Position numbers and translations under genes: made by a program
Origin: Arthrobacter sp. NIO-1057
GTDB lineage: Bacteria > Actinomycetota > Actinomycetes > Actinomycetales > Micrococcaceae
Direction: 5' to 3'
Length of the DNA: 64,000 nucleotides
NCBI RefSeq assembly: GCF_900094805.1
Contig: NZ_FMAT01000003.1
Location: 124,001-188,000, forward strand
Notes under the pieces: model-generated
Told to the model about the DNA's origin: nothing
The model's input: the letters and a program-made list of their open reading frames with translations, nothing else
Database searches by the model: none
Shown: positions 8,210 through 16,983 of the stretch, piece by piece
Position numbering within the stretch: position 1 is the first letter of the stretch
Layout of the letters: each line of letters opens with the position of its first letter

Positions 8210-8880
8210 ATTCCCGCAAGGCGACGGCGCCTGCCACCGAATCTGACGTGCAAGGGCGAGATGCAGCTGCGGGCTCCGTTGCCTTTGGCGGCCTATACGC
8301 CGGGATCGCTGGGCTGGGAGTCGCGGCGCTGGCCGCGGCCTCCTGCGCCAGCTTGGCATCGACGTTCGGGATCGGGTCCGCCCCGGCACCATGGTGGGCG
8401 TGGCTCGGCGCGATAGCATCCGCGGTGTGGGCAGGCATGACGCTGGTCTACGCCGTGGCCAGCCTGCTGAAGGCAGCGGCCCCTGCCGTGAATCTCGCCG
8501 TCCCTTGCCTGGCGCTCGTCTCCTCCGTGCATTTGGCCAGCATTGCTGCTGGTCTTTGGGGGTTCCCGGAGGGAGCGAAAAATCTGGATCTCACCATTGC
8601 ATCCTTGCTGCTGCTTGAACTGTCGGTGCTGGCGGTCTTCATGTGGCAGCGCAAGCGGCGGAAGAACTTTCCGCACCGGGCAGTGCGGTCCAGCAGCCTA
8701 GTTGTCCTCGGGAGCATGCTTGCCAGTTCAGTTGCGGTTGCGGCGGTTGCCAGTTTGGGGTTGGCGGCCTCGTCCGCCGGAGAACTGGCGGTACCTCATT
8801 CCGAGCACGGCATTCATCATTCGGGAGACATCGACCCGGGAATCATTCAAAAGATGAAACAGGCAGAACACCACCACTAG
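8206..8880 (+). CDS. Multi-span membrane protein coupled to DUF4383 gene
   Basis: A 224-residue protein with about five hydrophobic segments (near residues 24-45, 58-80, 90-112, 120-140 and 165-190), a basic loop KRRKNFPHR between helices four and five, and a His-rich tail ending HSEHGIHHSGDIDPG then HHH. The histidine-rich C-terminus could bind a metal, which is inference. It overlaps the DUF4383 stop codon by four bases and is followed by a strong hairpin, so the two genes form one operon. No characterised family is recognised. Confidence 0.7.
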   Translation: MNSRKATAPATESDVQGRDAAAGSVAFGGLYAGIAGLGVAALAAASCASLASTFGIGSAPAPWWAWLGAIASAVWAGMTLVYAVASLLKAAAPAVNLAVPCLALVSSVHLASIAAGLWGFPEGAKNLDLTIASLLLLELSVLAVFMWQRKRRKNFPHRAVRSSSLVVLGSMLASSVAVAAVASLGLAASSAGELAVPHSEHGIHHSGDIDPGIIQKMKQAEHHH

Positions 8881-8889
8881 CCGCAGCCC

Positions 8890-8921
8890 GGGGGCCAGTG
8901 CCAGGTATCATACTGGCCCCC
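8890..8921 (+). terminator. Perfect 10-bp stem hairpin after membrane-protein operon
   Basis: GGGGGCCAGT at 8890-8899 and ACTGGCCCCC at 8912-8921 are exact reverse complements with a 12-base loop, nine bases after the stop codon of the upstream gene. There is no T-tract, as is common for actinobacterial hairpin terminators. Confidence 0.7.
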
Positions 8922-9280
8922 AGCGAGGCATTGCGCTTCATCCATGTCTCGCCTCCCGACGCCGCCTTGGAAATTGTCGACGAGCTGCCCCGGAACACCC
9001 GGACACGTGCATTGTTCGAGCAATCCGAGGCACGGGGAATGCTGGCGTTCAGGGTGCGGTATTGGAAGCACAGCGCCATTGCCAACGCCGTTCCGGTCTT
9101 CACGCCTGAGTCGCGGCACCCTATGGCGATGTCCCACGGCTAAGCCCCCGGATCCACGACATCGTCTAATTTCTAATGCTTGATGGCATCATCGAAAAAT
9201 TCCACCGCATTCTGGCGGTGGAACTTTTCGGCCGCTGCCGGAGTTCGCCAAGCAGCTGATGCGCACCGGGGCGCCAGGGA
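8922..9280. other. Intergenic region without a supported gene
   Basis: An open frame ends at 9143 on the plus strand, and its peptide has some protein-like texture, but its only upstream starts lie inside the hairpin at 8890-8921 or lack ribosome sites. It is left unannotated and may be a gene remnant. A terminator hairpin occurs near the right end. Confidence 0.4.
9200..9223. terminator. Hairpin terminator of the 9281-10450 gene
   Basis: TTCCACCGC and GCGGTGGAA are exact complements around a six-base loop, flanked by AAAA on the left and CTTTT on the right, so it can act in either direction. It lies about 60 bases past the stop codon of the minus-strand gene. Confidence 0.7.
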
Positions 9281-10450
9281 CTAATCCTCGGTGATGTTCT
9301 TGCCGTGCGAGTCCATGGTGTACGAGGTGGAGGAATACGGCTCGTTGATATTAAAACGAAGGACTACCGGGCCGTTATTCTGCATGAAGCTCACGCTCTC
9401 GTTGTCGTAGTCCTTGCTACGTTCCGCGAAAATCCCGATGTCATCGGTGATCTCCTGGCCGAATCCCTGGCTTTTCGATTGCACTGCAGGCCAGAGATCT
9501 TTCCAGTTCACCTCAGAAGTACGGAAGAATTCCTCTTCCGATTCGGGCTGGGTTGAGGCGGGGCCGTCATTGCTGAGCTCGCCGCCCCGGTAGTACCAGG
9601 TGTCGGTGTTCAGGGTGCCCGGTCCCACCGGTGCATCAATGAGCACAAAATCCTTATACAGGTTCACCTGGCTGACACGGTCGTGGCCCACCTTCTGCTC
9701 CAACGCATCCAGAGCCGCGCTGATGCCGGGCTCGGTGCGCATGTCCGCGATCCATGAACCGGTGGCTTTCTGGGAGGCAAGGCTCAACTCCACCGCGGAG
9801 CGCAGTGGCAGCAATACGAGAGCCGCGCCGGCGCAGAGCATGATCACGTAGAGCACGGCGCGCAGCGGGAACCAGCGCCTGCTTGATCCAATCAGCGGCC
9901 TGCTGCGCTTGCCGTTGGAACGCAGCTTGCCTGATTTGGGAATGCGCAGTTCACCAGCCGCGGCGCTCGAAGGCACTGGAAGCCCGAGCAGGCTGGGGTC
10001 GCTGACTTCTTCCGGCTTGAGGAAACCCACATCCGGTTCGCCTTCGATCAGGATGGCCACTGGATGCACGGAGCCCGGTGCCAGCCGGGCGCGTTTCTCG
10101 AAGCCCAGGATCCGGCGCAGCCTCGTCCGGTAGGGCTGCCCGACTCGCGGCTGCACGGTGATTTCCAGCTCGCACAAAGGCTGGTCGTTAATTCGGGTCC
10201 CGGTCTCGCGGATGCTGTCAACGCGGGCCATGCCCACGCGCCCGGCTTTCACCGCAGCTGCGGCGACCAGCGGATGCTCCGGCTGCGTTCCGCGCAGGCT
10301 GCGGGCAACAAGCCAGAAGACCAGCGCCATGGACGCCACCGGAATGCCGGTGCCGATGGCCCACGCCCCAGCTCCCGGAGGACCGACGAAGCTAGCGGCA
10401 ACACCACCAAGGATTAAGCCCACACCAAGGAAAAAGACAGCCCGGATCAT
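9281..10450 (-). CDS. Hypothetical membrane protein, three TM segments
   Basis: A 389-residue protein. Two transmembrane helices occupy residues 3-50; a soluble domain follows (residues 60-165) whose texture (VDSIRETGTRINDQPLCELEI and RLRRILGFEKRARLAPGSVHP) resembles DUF3592-like beta domains with a conserved phrase on converting values in membrane proteins. A third helix lies near residues 197-222, then a presumably extracytoplasmic C-terminal domain of about 165 residues. The ATG at 10450 follows AGGATAGGAT. It stands alone between a terminator hairpin and the GntR gene. Function unknown. Confidence 0.7.
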   Translation of the reverse strand: MIRAVFFLGVGLILGGVAASFVGPPGAGAWAIGTGIPVASMALVFWLVARSLRGTQPEHPLVAAAAVKAGRVGMARVDSIRETGTRINDQPLCELEITVQPRVGQPYRTRLRRILGFEKRARLAPGSVHPVAILIEGEPDVGFLKPEEVSDPSLLGLPVPSSAAAGELRIPKSGKLRSNGKRSRPLIGSSRRWFPLRAVLYVIMLCAGAALVLLPLRSAVELSLASQKATGSWIADMRTEPGISAALDALEQKVGHDRVSQVNLYKDFVLIDAPVGPGTLNTDTWYYRGGELSNDGPASTQPESEEEFFRTSEVNWKDLWPAVQSKSQGFGQEITDDIGIFAERSKDYDNESVSFMQNNGPVVLRFNINEPYSSTSYTMDSHGKNITED

Positions 10451-10533
10451 AATGCGATCCTATCCTAATAGTGCAGCCATTCAGTTCTAACGCGCTCCAT
10501 CTCGCCGCCCGCCACTGCGGGCAGATTCCCTTG

Positions 10534-11325
10534 CTAAGGGGCGGTGCCGGGTTCCGTCGCATTGCCACCGGGCAAGCCGAAGAACATCTCCCGCCGAAGC
10601 GCATCCACATGTTCACGCGTAACATCAATAGCCGCCAACGGGTCTCTTGCGCGGAAAGCATCAACCAACCGTTGATGATGCGTCCGCCCCTCTTCAAGTT
10701 GCTCTTGCGGATAGGGAACAAAATACTTGAGCAGGGATTCATAGCAGAACAGATAGGCAGGAACTTCGGGCAGTGCGCTGATCTCCGCCACCCGCCGATG
10801 GAACCTGGTGTCCGGGATATGGTGCTCATGCCAGTTCGCGGCACTGGCGGACTGGCCAATCAGATCTTCCAGCTCCAAGCATTGGGCCCCGCTGGCGTTG
10901 AGAGCGGCTTGCGCGGCGATGGCGCTTTCCATGAGGCTGCGCTGGTCGATAAGCCGCAGCACCGCAGGCACGTCATCGAGATAGGCCCGTACGGCGTCAT
11001 CCTGGAGTTTGGGGGGATGCTGCGCAACGAAGGTCCCTCCCCCGCGTCCCCGGCGCCGCTCCAGCACCCCATCCTCGACCAGGCTTTCCAAGCCGCGCCT
11101 CGCGGTGATGACGCTGACTTCGAGCCCGGCGGCAATCAATTCAGTGCCAGGAAGTTTTCCACCCGGCACCAACAGCCCATGCTCCACTGACAGCAGGATG
11201 CGTGCCCGCACAGTTTCCACTGCTGACAAGCGGGTGACCGCAGAAGCCCCGGGTGCAGAGTGAAGCAGCCGGTCGATATCGCGCTCGTCGGCACGGCTGG
11301 TTCCCTGAATATTTTTCGCCGCCAT
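10534..11325 (-). CDS. GntR family regulator with FCD ligand domain
   Basis: A 263-residue FadR-subfamily transcription factor. The N-terminal winged helix-turn-helix (about residues 25-95) contains GTELIAAGLEVSVITARRGLESLVEDGVL, and the C-terminal FCD domain (about 110-250) is all-helical with His residues that usually bind a metal and an organic acid. It is divergent from a nitrilase-family hydrolase and a permease, with only 83 bases between, so it most likely controls them and itself. No clear ribosome site precedes the ATG at 11325, which lies close to putative operators; a leaderless transcript is possible. Confidence 0.86.
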   Translation of the reverse strand: MAAKNIQGTSRADERDIDRLLHSAPGASAVTRLSAVETVRARILLSVEHGLLVPGGKLPGTELIAAGLEVSVITARRGLESLVEDGVLERRRGRGGGTFVAQHPPKLQDDAVRAYLDDVPAVLRLIDQRSLMESAIAAQAALNASGAQCLELEDLIGQSASAANWHEHHIPDTRFHRRVAEISALPEVPAYLFCYESLLKYFVPYPQEQLEEGRTHHQRLVDAFRARDPLAAIDVTREHVDALRREMFFGLPGGNATEPGTAP

Positions 11326-11350
11326 GTATTGAGTCTATCGACTGCGTCAC

Positions 11351-11386
11351 ATACATTTGTATAACTGATCATATTGAACAGTTATA
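11351..11386. promoter_or_regulatory. Two dyads between gntR and nitrilase gene
   Basis: ATACATTTGTAT at 11351-11362 is a 12-base palindrome. TATAACTG at 11360-11367 is repeated in inverted form as CAGTTATA at 11379-11386. Both lie in the 83-base divergent promoter region and are candidate operators for the adjacent GntR regulator. Confidence 0.5.
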
Positions 11387-11408
11387 GATTCCTCGAAGGT
11401 AGTCCACG

Positions 11409-12293
11409 TTGCCCCACACATTCACCGCCGGCTTAGCCCAGCGCCTCCCGCTGCCCATTGAGAATCCGCTGCAGCGCTTTGCCGCAGATGTCGCCAAGAC
11501 CCTGCAGTCCCATGAATCCTTGGACATGCTGATCTACCCTGAAATGCATCTGCACGGCACAGAGCATCTTCCTGCCGAAGAACGCAGCGCGGCTCTGGAG
11601 AACGCAGCCGCTCCCCTGGACGGCGACTTTGTCGCCGTCCTTGGCGCCATCGCCGCGGAACACCAGATCTGGCTCTGCCCGGGCAGCATCGGCGAGCGCG
11701 ACGCTGATGGCGGATTCCGCAATACCCAGCTGCTCTTTGCCCCCGATGGCACGCTCGTTGCCCGCTACCGCAAGATGTTCCCCTGGCGGCCCTTCGAGCC
11801 GCATCAGCCGGGAACAGAATTCGTTGTAGCCAACGCGGCCGAAGCCGGCGCTGTCGGACTCTCGATTTGCTACGACGCATGGTTCCCTGAGCACTCGCGC
11901 CACCTCGCATGGATGGGGGCCAATGCCATCCTCAACGTCGTGAAGACCACCAGCGAGGATCGGGAGCAGGAGCTGGTGCTGGCGCGGGCCAATGCCATCG
12001 TGAATCAGGTCTACATGCTCAGCGTGAACTGCGCCGCGCCGGTCGGGCGCGGCCGGAGCATTGCCGTGGACCCCGAGGGCATGGTGCTGGGCGAAGCCGG
12101 CCTGGGCGAAGACACACTGGTCATCCGGGTCGACCCGGATGTGGTGCAGCGAGTCCGCACCCACGGCACCGCCGGCACCAACTGCGTCTGGTCACAATTG
12201 CGTCCGGGCGACGCTCCACTTGATCTTCCCCTGTACCGCGGATCGCTGGACCCAGCCCGCTGGTCGCCGCAGCAACCCGATTCCCGCTCTTAG
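11409..12293 (+). CDS. Carbon-nitrogen hydrolase (nitrilase superfamily)
   Basis: A 294-residue amidase-like hydrolase with the nitrilase catalytic triad: Glu45 in LIYPEMH, Lys122 in RYRKMFPW and Cys154 in SICYDAWFPE. The fold is complete and the length normal. Such enzymes hydrolyse amides, nitriles or N-carbamoyl compounds in the cytoplasm. It begins with TTG at 11409, preceded by GAAGG. Eighteen bases downstream begins an APC-type permease, so the pair probably imports and cleaves one nitrogenous compound under control of the divergent GntR regulator. The exact substrate cannot be named. Confidence 0.87.
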   Translation: MPHTFTAGLAQRLPLPIENPLQRFAADVAKTLQSHESLDMLIYPEMHLHGTEHLPAEERSAALENAAAPLDGDFVAVLGAIAAEHQIWLCPGSIGERDADGGFRNTQLLFAPDGTLVARYRKMFPWRPFEPHQPGTEFVVANAAEAGAVGLSICYDAWFPEHSRHLAWMGANAILNVVKTTSEDREQELVLARANAIVNQVYMLSVNCAAPVGRGRSIAVDPEGMVLGEAGLGEDTLVIRVDPDVVQRVRTHGTAGTNCVWSQLRPGDAPLDLPLYRGSLDPARWSPQQPDSRS

Positions 12294-12311
12294 AAAACGA
12301 CGGATTTTTCC

Positions 12312-13658
12312 ATGCCTTCCACCGCTACGCTCTCCCGCACCCTGAAATTGCCATCCCTGGTGATCTTCGGGCTGGCCTATCTGACTCCACTGATCGTTTT
12401 GGGCATCTTTGGCGTCATCGCTTCTGAAACCGGCGGAGCCAGCGCCAGCGCCTACCTGATTGCCCTGCTGGCGATGCTCTTCACCGCCAACAGCTACGGC
12501 CGGATGGCCGCGGCCTATCCGGTGGCAGGTTCCGCGTACACCTACGTGCGCAAGACCATCGATGGCAGGGTGGGCTTCCTGGTCGGCTGGGCCACCATGC
12601 TCGACTATTTGTTCCTGCCCATGGTGATCTGGCTGATTGGCGGCTCCTACCTGCAGGCGCAATTCCCGGCCGTGCCGATGCCTCTGTGGATCCTGGGTTT
12701 CATTGTGCTGACGACCATTTTGAATATCATCGGCATCAAGGTGGCAGACCGGGTGAACCTGGTGTTGATGTCCTTTCAGATCCTGGTCATCGTCTTTTTC
12801 GTGGCGCTCTCCATAGCCAGTGTTTCCAGCGGGCTTGGAGCCGGAGCTTTGGTGAGCGCTTCTCCGTTCACCGGGATCGGAGCGAACCCCGCGGGGATCG
12901 CGGCTGGAGCTGCCATCGCGGCCTATTCTTTCCTCGGTTTTGATGCGGTCACCACCCTGACCGAAGAAACGGTGGAACCCCGCCGCACGGTACCCAAGGC
13001 CATCATGTTGATCGCGCTGATTGGTGGCGGCATCTTCGTGGTCGTGGCCTACACCGTTCAGCTGGTGCACCCGGGCGGAGTTTTTGAGAACTCCGATGCA
13101 GCCGGCTTCGAGATCGCACAGCATATCGGCGGCAACCTCTTCGGCGCGATTTTCCTTGCCGCACTGGTCATTGCCCAATTCACCTCGGGCATCGCGGCCC
13201 AGGCTGCCGGCAGCCGCCTGCTCTTTGCGATGGGACGCGACGGAGTGCTGCCCCGCGGCTTCTTCGGAAAACTGAACCAACGCTGGAGCACGCCGGTCTT
13301 CTCCATCCTCGCCATTGCCGCCGTAGGCCTGATCGCGATGTTCATGGATGTGGCCACCTCGACATCATTCATCAACTTCGGGGCCTTCATCGCGTTCATC
13401 ATGGTCAACGTGTCGGTCATCGTGTACTGGGCCCGCCAACGCCGTGAGGGCAAGAAGCTCAATGCGCTGCTCTATGTCCTCTGCCCCGCCATCGGCGTGC
13501 TGGTCATCGCATTTCTCCTGACCCAGCTTGATGCCCATGCCGTGGCCATCGGCTCTATCTGGCTGGTTATCGGGGCAGCCATCCTGGGATTCACCACCAG
13601 GGGATTCAAGAGCCAGCCCTCGCAGATGGCGCTGGAAGGGATTGACGGAGCCAGTTAA
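12312..13658 (+). CDS. APC superfamily amino acid/amine permease
   Basis: A 448-residue inner-membrane transporter with about twelve helices. The first helix contains SLVIFGLAYLTPLIVLGIFG and the GGASASAYLIA segment corresponds to the unwound substrate site of APC transporters. AAAIAAYSFLGFDAVTTLTEETVEPRRTVP is the conserved helix 6-loop region of this family. It follows the nitrilase gene by 18 bases, suggesting a shared transcript and a substrate linked to that hydrolase. Cation-coupled uptake is the usual mechanism in the family. Confidence 0.88.
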   Translation: MPSTATLSRTLKLPSLVIFGLAYLTPLIVLGIFGVIASETGGASASAYLIALLAMLFTANSYGRMAAAYPVAGSAYTYVRKTIDGRVGFLVGWATMLDYLFLPMVIWLIGGSYLQAQFPAVPMPLWILGFIVLTTILNIIGIKVADRVNLVLMSFQILVIVFFVALSIASVSSGLGAGALVSASPFTGIGANPAGIAAGAAIAAYSFLGFDAVTTLTEETVEPRRTVPKAIMLIALIGGGIFVVVAYTVQLVHPGGVFENSDAAGFEIAQHIGGNLFGAIFLAALVIAQFTSGIAAQAAGSRLLFAMGRDGVLPRGFFGKLNQRWSTPVFSILAIAAVGLIAMFMDVATSTSFINFGAFIAFIMVNVSVIVYWARQRREGKKLNALLYVLCPAIGVLVIAFLLTQLDAHAVAIGSIWLVIGAAILGFTTRGFKSQPSQMALEGIDGAS

Positions 13659-13670
13659 GCCTCACGGGGT

Positions 13671-13711
13671 ATGGCGATAACGCCAGTGGGCGGACCTCTT
13701 CTGGTCCGCCC
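13671..13711. terminator. Tandem hairpins between permease and tetR
   Basis: TGGCG-ATAA-CGCCA is followed at once by GGGCGGACC (13688-13696), a six-base loop and GGTCCGCCC (13703-13711), a perfect nine-pair stem. They lie between convergent genes and could stop both transcripts. Confidence 0.65.
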
Positions 13712-13793
13712 ATGATCCGTCCCCGAGACGCCATCGAGGCCTCGCGCGCCTGAGTGCTCCGGGGCAGGGCGCAGAGGTCCAGCAGCGGGCCGA

Positions 13794-14495
13794 TCAGGAT
13801 TCGGAGAGCCGGCGCAGCCATGCCGAGAGCATGGCGGTTTCTTCCTGCCCAAGCGCCTCGGGGTGGGCATTGGCATACTCCAGGGCCTGGTGCATCACTG
13901 AGCGCGGCGCGTTGGAGGATGACGTGCCCGTAATGGCCGCGATGGCGCCTTCCCGCACTGCCCGCGATAGTTCCCAGTCCTCCTGCGCCAAGACGATCAT
14001 CCGCAAGGTCACCCCGATATTCGTCACGAGAATATGCGCGGCCGCTTGCTCGGCTGGCACTACCAGGCGGCCTTGGGCCGCGGCTTTCAAGGTGATGCCC
14101 CGCAGAATCTGGCTGGGGCGCGATTGGGCGGCCGGCGAATATCCCGGAACCACCTTGCCGTACATCAAGGTGTAGAAACCGGGATTCGCGATGCCAAACG
14201 CCACGTGGGCGTCCCACCCATCCCGAAGGTCCTGGATCGGATCCCCGCTGCTTTCATGGGCCTCTTTTTCTGCCAGATAGAGATCGAATCCGCGGCCCAT
14301 GACCGCTTCAAGCAAGCCCTGCTTATTGCCGAAGAAGTGGTACAGGGTGGGCATCTTCACGCCAACCGCCGCGCAGACTGCACGCAACGAGATCTCTTCC
14401 CCCGGCCCGTCCGCAATCATCTGCGCTGCGGCGTCCAAAATACGGGCCCGCGTATCCCCTCGACCATCTGCTGTCATACTGTTATAGTAACTCAT
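13794..14495 (-). CDS. TetR/AcrR family transcriptional regulator
   Basis: A 233-residue repressor. The N-terminal helix-turn-helix is clear: RARILDAAAQMIADGPGEE, then SLRAVCAAVGVKMPTLYHFF and GNKQGLLEAVM, about residues 16-62. The C-terminal domain (about 85-200) is helical and resembles the TetR_C_25-type domain; its ligand is unknown. It is divergent from an SDR/SnoaL pair, and a near-perfect 26-base palindrome sits immediately upstream, so autoregulation and repression of that pair are likely. An internal ATG at 14477 is an alternative start that would leave the palindrome further from the coding region. Confidence 0.86.
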   Translation of the reverse strand: MSYYNSMTADGRGDTRARILDAAAQMIADGPGEEISLRAVCAAVGVKMPTLYHFFGNKQGLLEAVMGRGFDLYLAEKEAHESSGDPIQDLRDGWDAHVAFGIANPGFYTLMYGKVVPGYSPAAQSRPSQILRGITLKAAAQGRLVVPAEQAAAHILVTNIGVTLRMIVLAQEDWELSRAVREGAIAAITGTSSSNAPRSVMHQALEYANAHPEALGQEETAMLSAWLRRLSES

Positions 14496-14497
14496 AT

Positions 14498-14523
14498 CAC
14501 CGATACACAGCCGTGTATTGGTG
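14498..14523. promoter_or_regulatory. TetR operator candidate
   Basis: CACCGATACAC (14498-14508) and GTGTATTGGTG (14513-14523) are inverted copies matching at 10 of 11 positions around the spacer AGCC. The dyad lies in the short gap between the divergent tetR and SDR genes, the expected place for a TetR operator. Confidence 0.72.
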
Positions 14524-14545
14524 CCATAGCGAGGAGGAGAATACC

Positions 14546-15301
14546 TTGGGCAACCACACCCTCAAAGGCAAGAATGTACTCGTGGCGGCAGGGGCCAAGA
14601 ATCTCGGTGGGCTGATCAGCAGGCAAGCTGCTGAAGCCGGGGCAAATGTCGCGATCCACTACAACTCGGAATCCACCCGCGCCCAGGCCGAAGAAACCCT
14701 GGCCGCGATCCAGGCGGCAGGCTCCCAAGGTGTCATCCTCTCCGGAGACCTCACCAGCCCGGCAGCCATCGAGCGCCTGTTCGCTGACGCCAAAGAGGCA
14801 CTGGGAACCATCGACGTGGCCGTCAACACGGTCGGCAAGGTACTGCGCAAGCCCATCGTGGAGACTTCAGAAGAAGAGTACGACTCGATGTTCGACGTGA
14901 ACAGCAAAGCCGCCTACTTCTTTATCAAGTCCGCAGGCATGCACCTTGCCGATGACGGCAAGATCATCACCATCGTGACCTCCTTACTGGCGGCATTCAC
15001 CGATGGCTATTCCACCTATGCCGGAGGCAAGAGCCCGGTGGAGCACTTCACCCGGGCCGCGGCCAAGGAATTCGCGCCACGGGGCATCTCAGTGACCGCA
15101 ATCGCACCTGGCCCGATGGACACCCCGTTCTTCTACGGCCAGGAAACCCCCGAGCGCGTGGAGTTCCACAAGTCGCAGGCGATGGGCGGGCAATTAACCC
15201 AGATCGAGGACATTGCTCCGATCGTGTCATTCCTCGCCACGGACGGCTGGTGGATCACCGGCCAGACGATTTTCGCCAACGGCGGCTACACCACCCGCTG
15301 A
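14546..15301 (+). CDS. SDR family oxidoreductase
   Basis: A 251-residue short-chain dehydrogenase. The cofactor loop is AAGAKNLGG, somewhat unlike the standard TGxxxGIG; the structural NNAG motif is replaced by VNTVG (about 94-97). The catalytic Ser146, Tyr158 and Lys162 (YAGGK) are present. This divergent SDR type is common beside TetR regulators. TTG at 14546 was chosen because GGAGGAG lies six bases upstream. It is followed 19 bases later by a SnoaL-like gene, and both are probably repressed by the divergent TetR protein, perhaps as a detoxification or xenobiotic-reduction unit. Confidence 0.85.
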   Translation: MGNHTLKGKNVLVAAGAKNLGGLISRQAAEAGANVAIHYNSESTRAQAEETLAAIQAAGSQGVILSGDLTSPAAIERLFADAKEALGTIDVAVNTVGKVLRKPIVETSEEEYDSMFDVNSKAAYFFIKSAGMHLADDGKIITIVTSLLAAFTDGYSTYAGGKSPVEHFTRAAAKEFAPRGISVTAIAPGPMDTPFFYGQETPERVEFHKSQAMGGQLTQIEDIAPIVSFLATDGWWITGQTIFANGGYTTR

Positions 15302-15320
15302 AAACAAGGAGAGCAGAATC

Positions 15321-15650
15321 ATGGCAACACCTATGGTCCCTGAGCCAGTGGCATCGTTCTGGAAAGCTGTCAACGCTCATGATGAACAAGGATTCCTCGA
15401 CGCATTCACCCCCGAAGGATCCGTGGACGACTGGGGACGGATTTTCACCGGTCGCGAAGAAATCAAAGCCTGGAGCGACAAGGAATTCATCGGAGCCCGC
15501 GGCAGGCTGGACATCAAGAGCGCCAGTGAGCAAGATGGACAGGTCACCGTGATTGGGGACTGGAAGTCGAACTACGCCAATGGCCGCTCGAACTTCATTT
15601 TCGAGATCCAGGGAAGCAAGCTGTCCAGAATGGCTATCCGGGAAGGCTAG
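15321..15650 (+). CDS. SnoaL-like/NTF2-like fold protein
   Basis: A 109-residue protein. It shows the NTF2-like pattern: an N-terminal helix with VASFWKAVNAHDEQGFLDAF, the phrase TPEGSVDDWGRIFTGREEI, and then strands ending in FIFEIQGSKLSRMAIREG. Members act as small isomerases, hydrolases or binding proteins; no catalytic residues are assigned. The ATG at 15321 follows AAGGAGAGC. It is the second gene of the unit headed by the SDR and most likely shares its substrate. Confidence 0.75.
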   Translation: MATPMVPEPVASFWKAVNAHDEQGFLDAFTPEGSVDDWGRIFTGREEIKAWSDKEFIGARGRLDIKSASEQDGQVTVIGDWKSNYANGRSNFIFEIQGSKLSRMAIREG

Positions 15651-15738
15651 CTGGCCAAGGCGAATTCCCATTGTTCCCCGATACCCGGCCATGCACCGCC
15701 AAACATCACCCGCCGCCCGATTTGGAAAGACGACAATC

Positions 15739-16923
15739 GTGAACCAAAGATCCCTGCGCCTGCTGCCGCCCATGCTGCCCCGCGACCCGAAGGAAGCCCA
15801 CCGCGCTGCCAGCCCGCTGGAGCTGTTCTTCGACCTGGTCTTCGTGGTGGCCGTGTCCTTCGCCTCGGTGCAGCTGCACCACATGGCGGCGGAAAACCAC
15901 CTGGGTGCCGGAGTCCTCGGCTACCTGATGGTCTTCTTCGCCATCTGGTGGTGCTGGATGAACTTCAGCTGGTTCGGCACCTCCTTCGACACCGACGACT
16001 GGCTCTACCGGCTCCTCGCCTTCATCCAGATGGCCGGGGTCCTGGTGCTGGCCTCCGGGGCGGCAGCGGCCATGGAAGAGCACGACTTCACGGCGATCAC
16101 CATCGGCTACGCGATCATGCGCCTGGCGCTGGTGCCCCAGTGGATCCGCGTGGCGCTGGGCAACCCCCAGTTGCGGGCCACCGCCCTGCGCTATGCGGTG
16201 GGCATCACGGTGGTGCAGCTGGCCTGGTTCGCCAGGCTCCTGCTTCCGGAAACCGCGGCATTCATCGGCTTCTTCGTGCTGGTGGCCGCGGAGATCTCGA
16301 TGCCCATCTGGGCCGAGTCCCGCCGCCGCACCCCGTCGAATCCGCACCACATCACCGAGCGCTACGGCCTGTTCACCCTGATCCTGCTGGGCGAATCGAT
16401 CCTGGCCTCGGCCAATGCCGTGGTGGAAAGCCTGCACACCATCGAGAACCTCGGCGCACTGATGACCATCGCGGCCTGCGCGCTGATCACCGCCGCGGGC
16501 ATGTGGTGGATCTACTTCTCCCGCGGGCACCACCACATGATCACCTCGCTGCGCACCTCGCTGGCCTACGGATATTCGCATTACGTGATCTTCGCGGCTG
16601 CCGGCGCCTTCTCCGCGGGCGTCGAAGTGGCCATCGACCAGGCTGGCGGGCATTCCGAGCTGCCGGCCATCGCCACCGCCGGCACCCTCTCCGTGCCGGT
16701 CTCCCTCTTCGCCCTGGGCATCTGGCTGCTCATCCTCCGGCGCGACCTTTCCCCGGCCCGCAACGCGGTATTCCTGGCCGGGGTCGCGATCATCCTGGCC
16801 GGCACCTTCCTGCCATCGGTGCTGCCCGTCGCCGCCGTGGCCGCCGGCATCATCCTGTGCGTGGTATCCACCGAGCACCGCCCCGCCGCCGGTCCAGGCC
16901 TGGCGGTCGGCGCGGCCCGATAG
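15739..16923 (+). CDS. Low temperature requirement protein A (LtrA) family
   Basis: A 394-residue membrane protein with about eleven hydrophobic helices. The start AHRAASPLELFFDLVFVVAVS followed by WWCWMNFSWFGTSFDTDDW is the diagnostic N-terminal signature of the LtrA family (PF06772). A second signature, HHITERYGLFTLILLGESILA, lies in the middle. The biochemical role is unknown; the family name comes from a Listeria mutant that fails to grow in the cold. GTG at 15739 with GGAAAGACGA upstream fits the family's usual start; the frame opens further upstream without support. Confidence 0.88.
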   Translation: MNQRSLRLLPPMLPRDPKEAHRAASPLELFFDLVFVVAVSFASVQLHHMAAENHLGAGVLGYLMVFFAIWWCWMNFSWFGTSFDTDDWLYRLLAFIQMAGVLVLASGAAAAMEEHDFTAITIGYAIMRLALVPQWIRVALGNPQLRATALRYAVGITVVQLAWFARLLLPETAAFIGFFVLVAAEISMPIWAESRRRTPSNPHHITERYGLFTLILLGESILASANAVVESLHTIENLGALMTIAACALITAAGMWWIYFSRGHHHMITSLRTSLAYGYSHYVIFAAAGAFSAGVEVAIDQAGGHSELPAIATAGTLSVPVSLFALGIWLLILRRDLSPARNAVFLAGVAIILAGTFLPSVLPVAAVAAGIILCVVSTEHRPAAGPGLAVGAAR

Positions 16924-16983
16924 CAGTAGGGCGGTCCCGGCTGCCGGCTTGAATCCCGTGGCGCGACAGCGGCACCATGGAGC

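Noticed and set aside
8898-9143. Plus-strand frame of 81 residues with protein-like texture
   Set aside because: Its GTG start lies inside a perfect terminator hairpin, there is no ribosome site, and no family is recognised; a remnant is possible.
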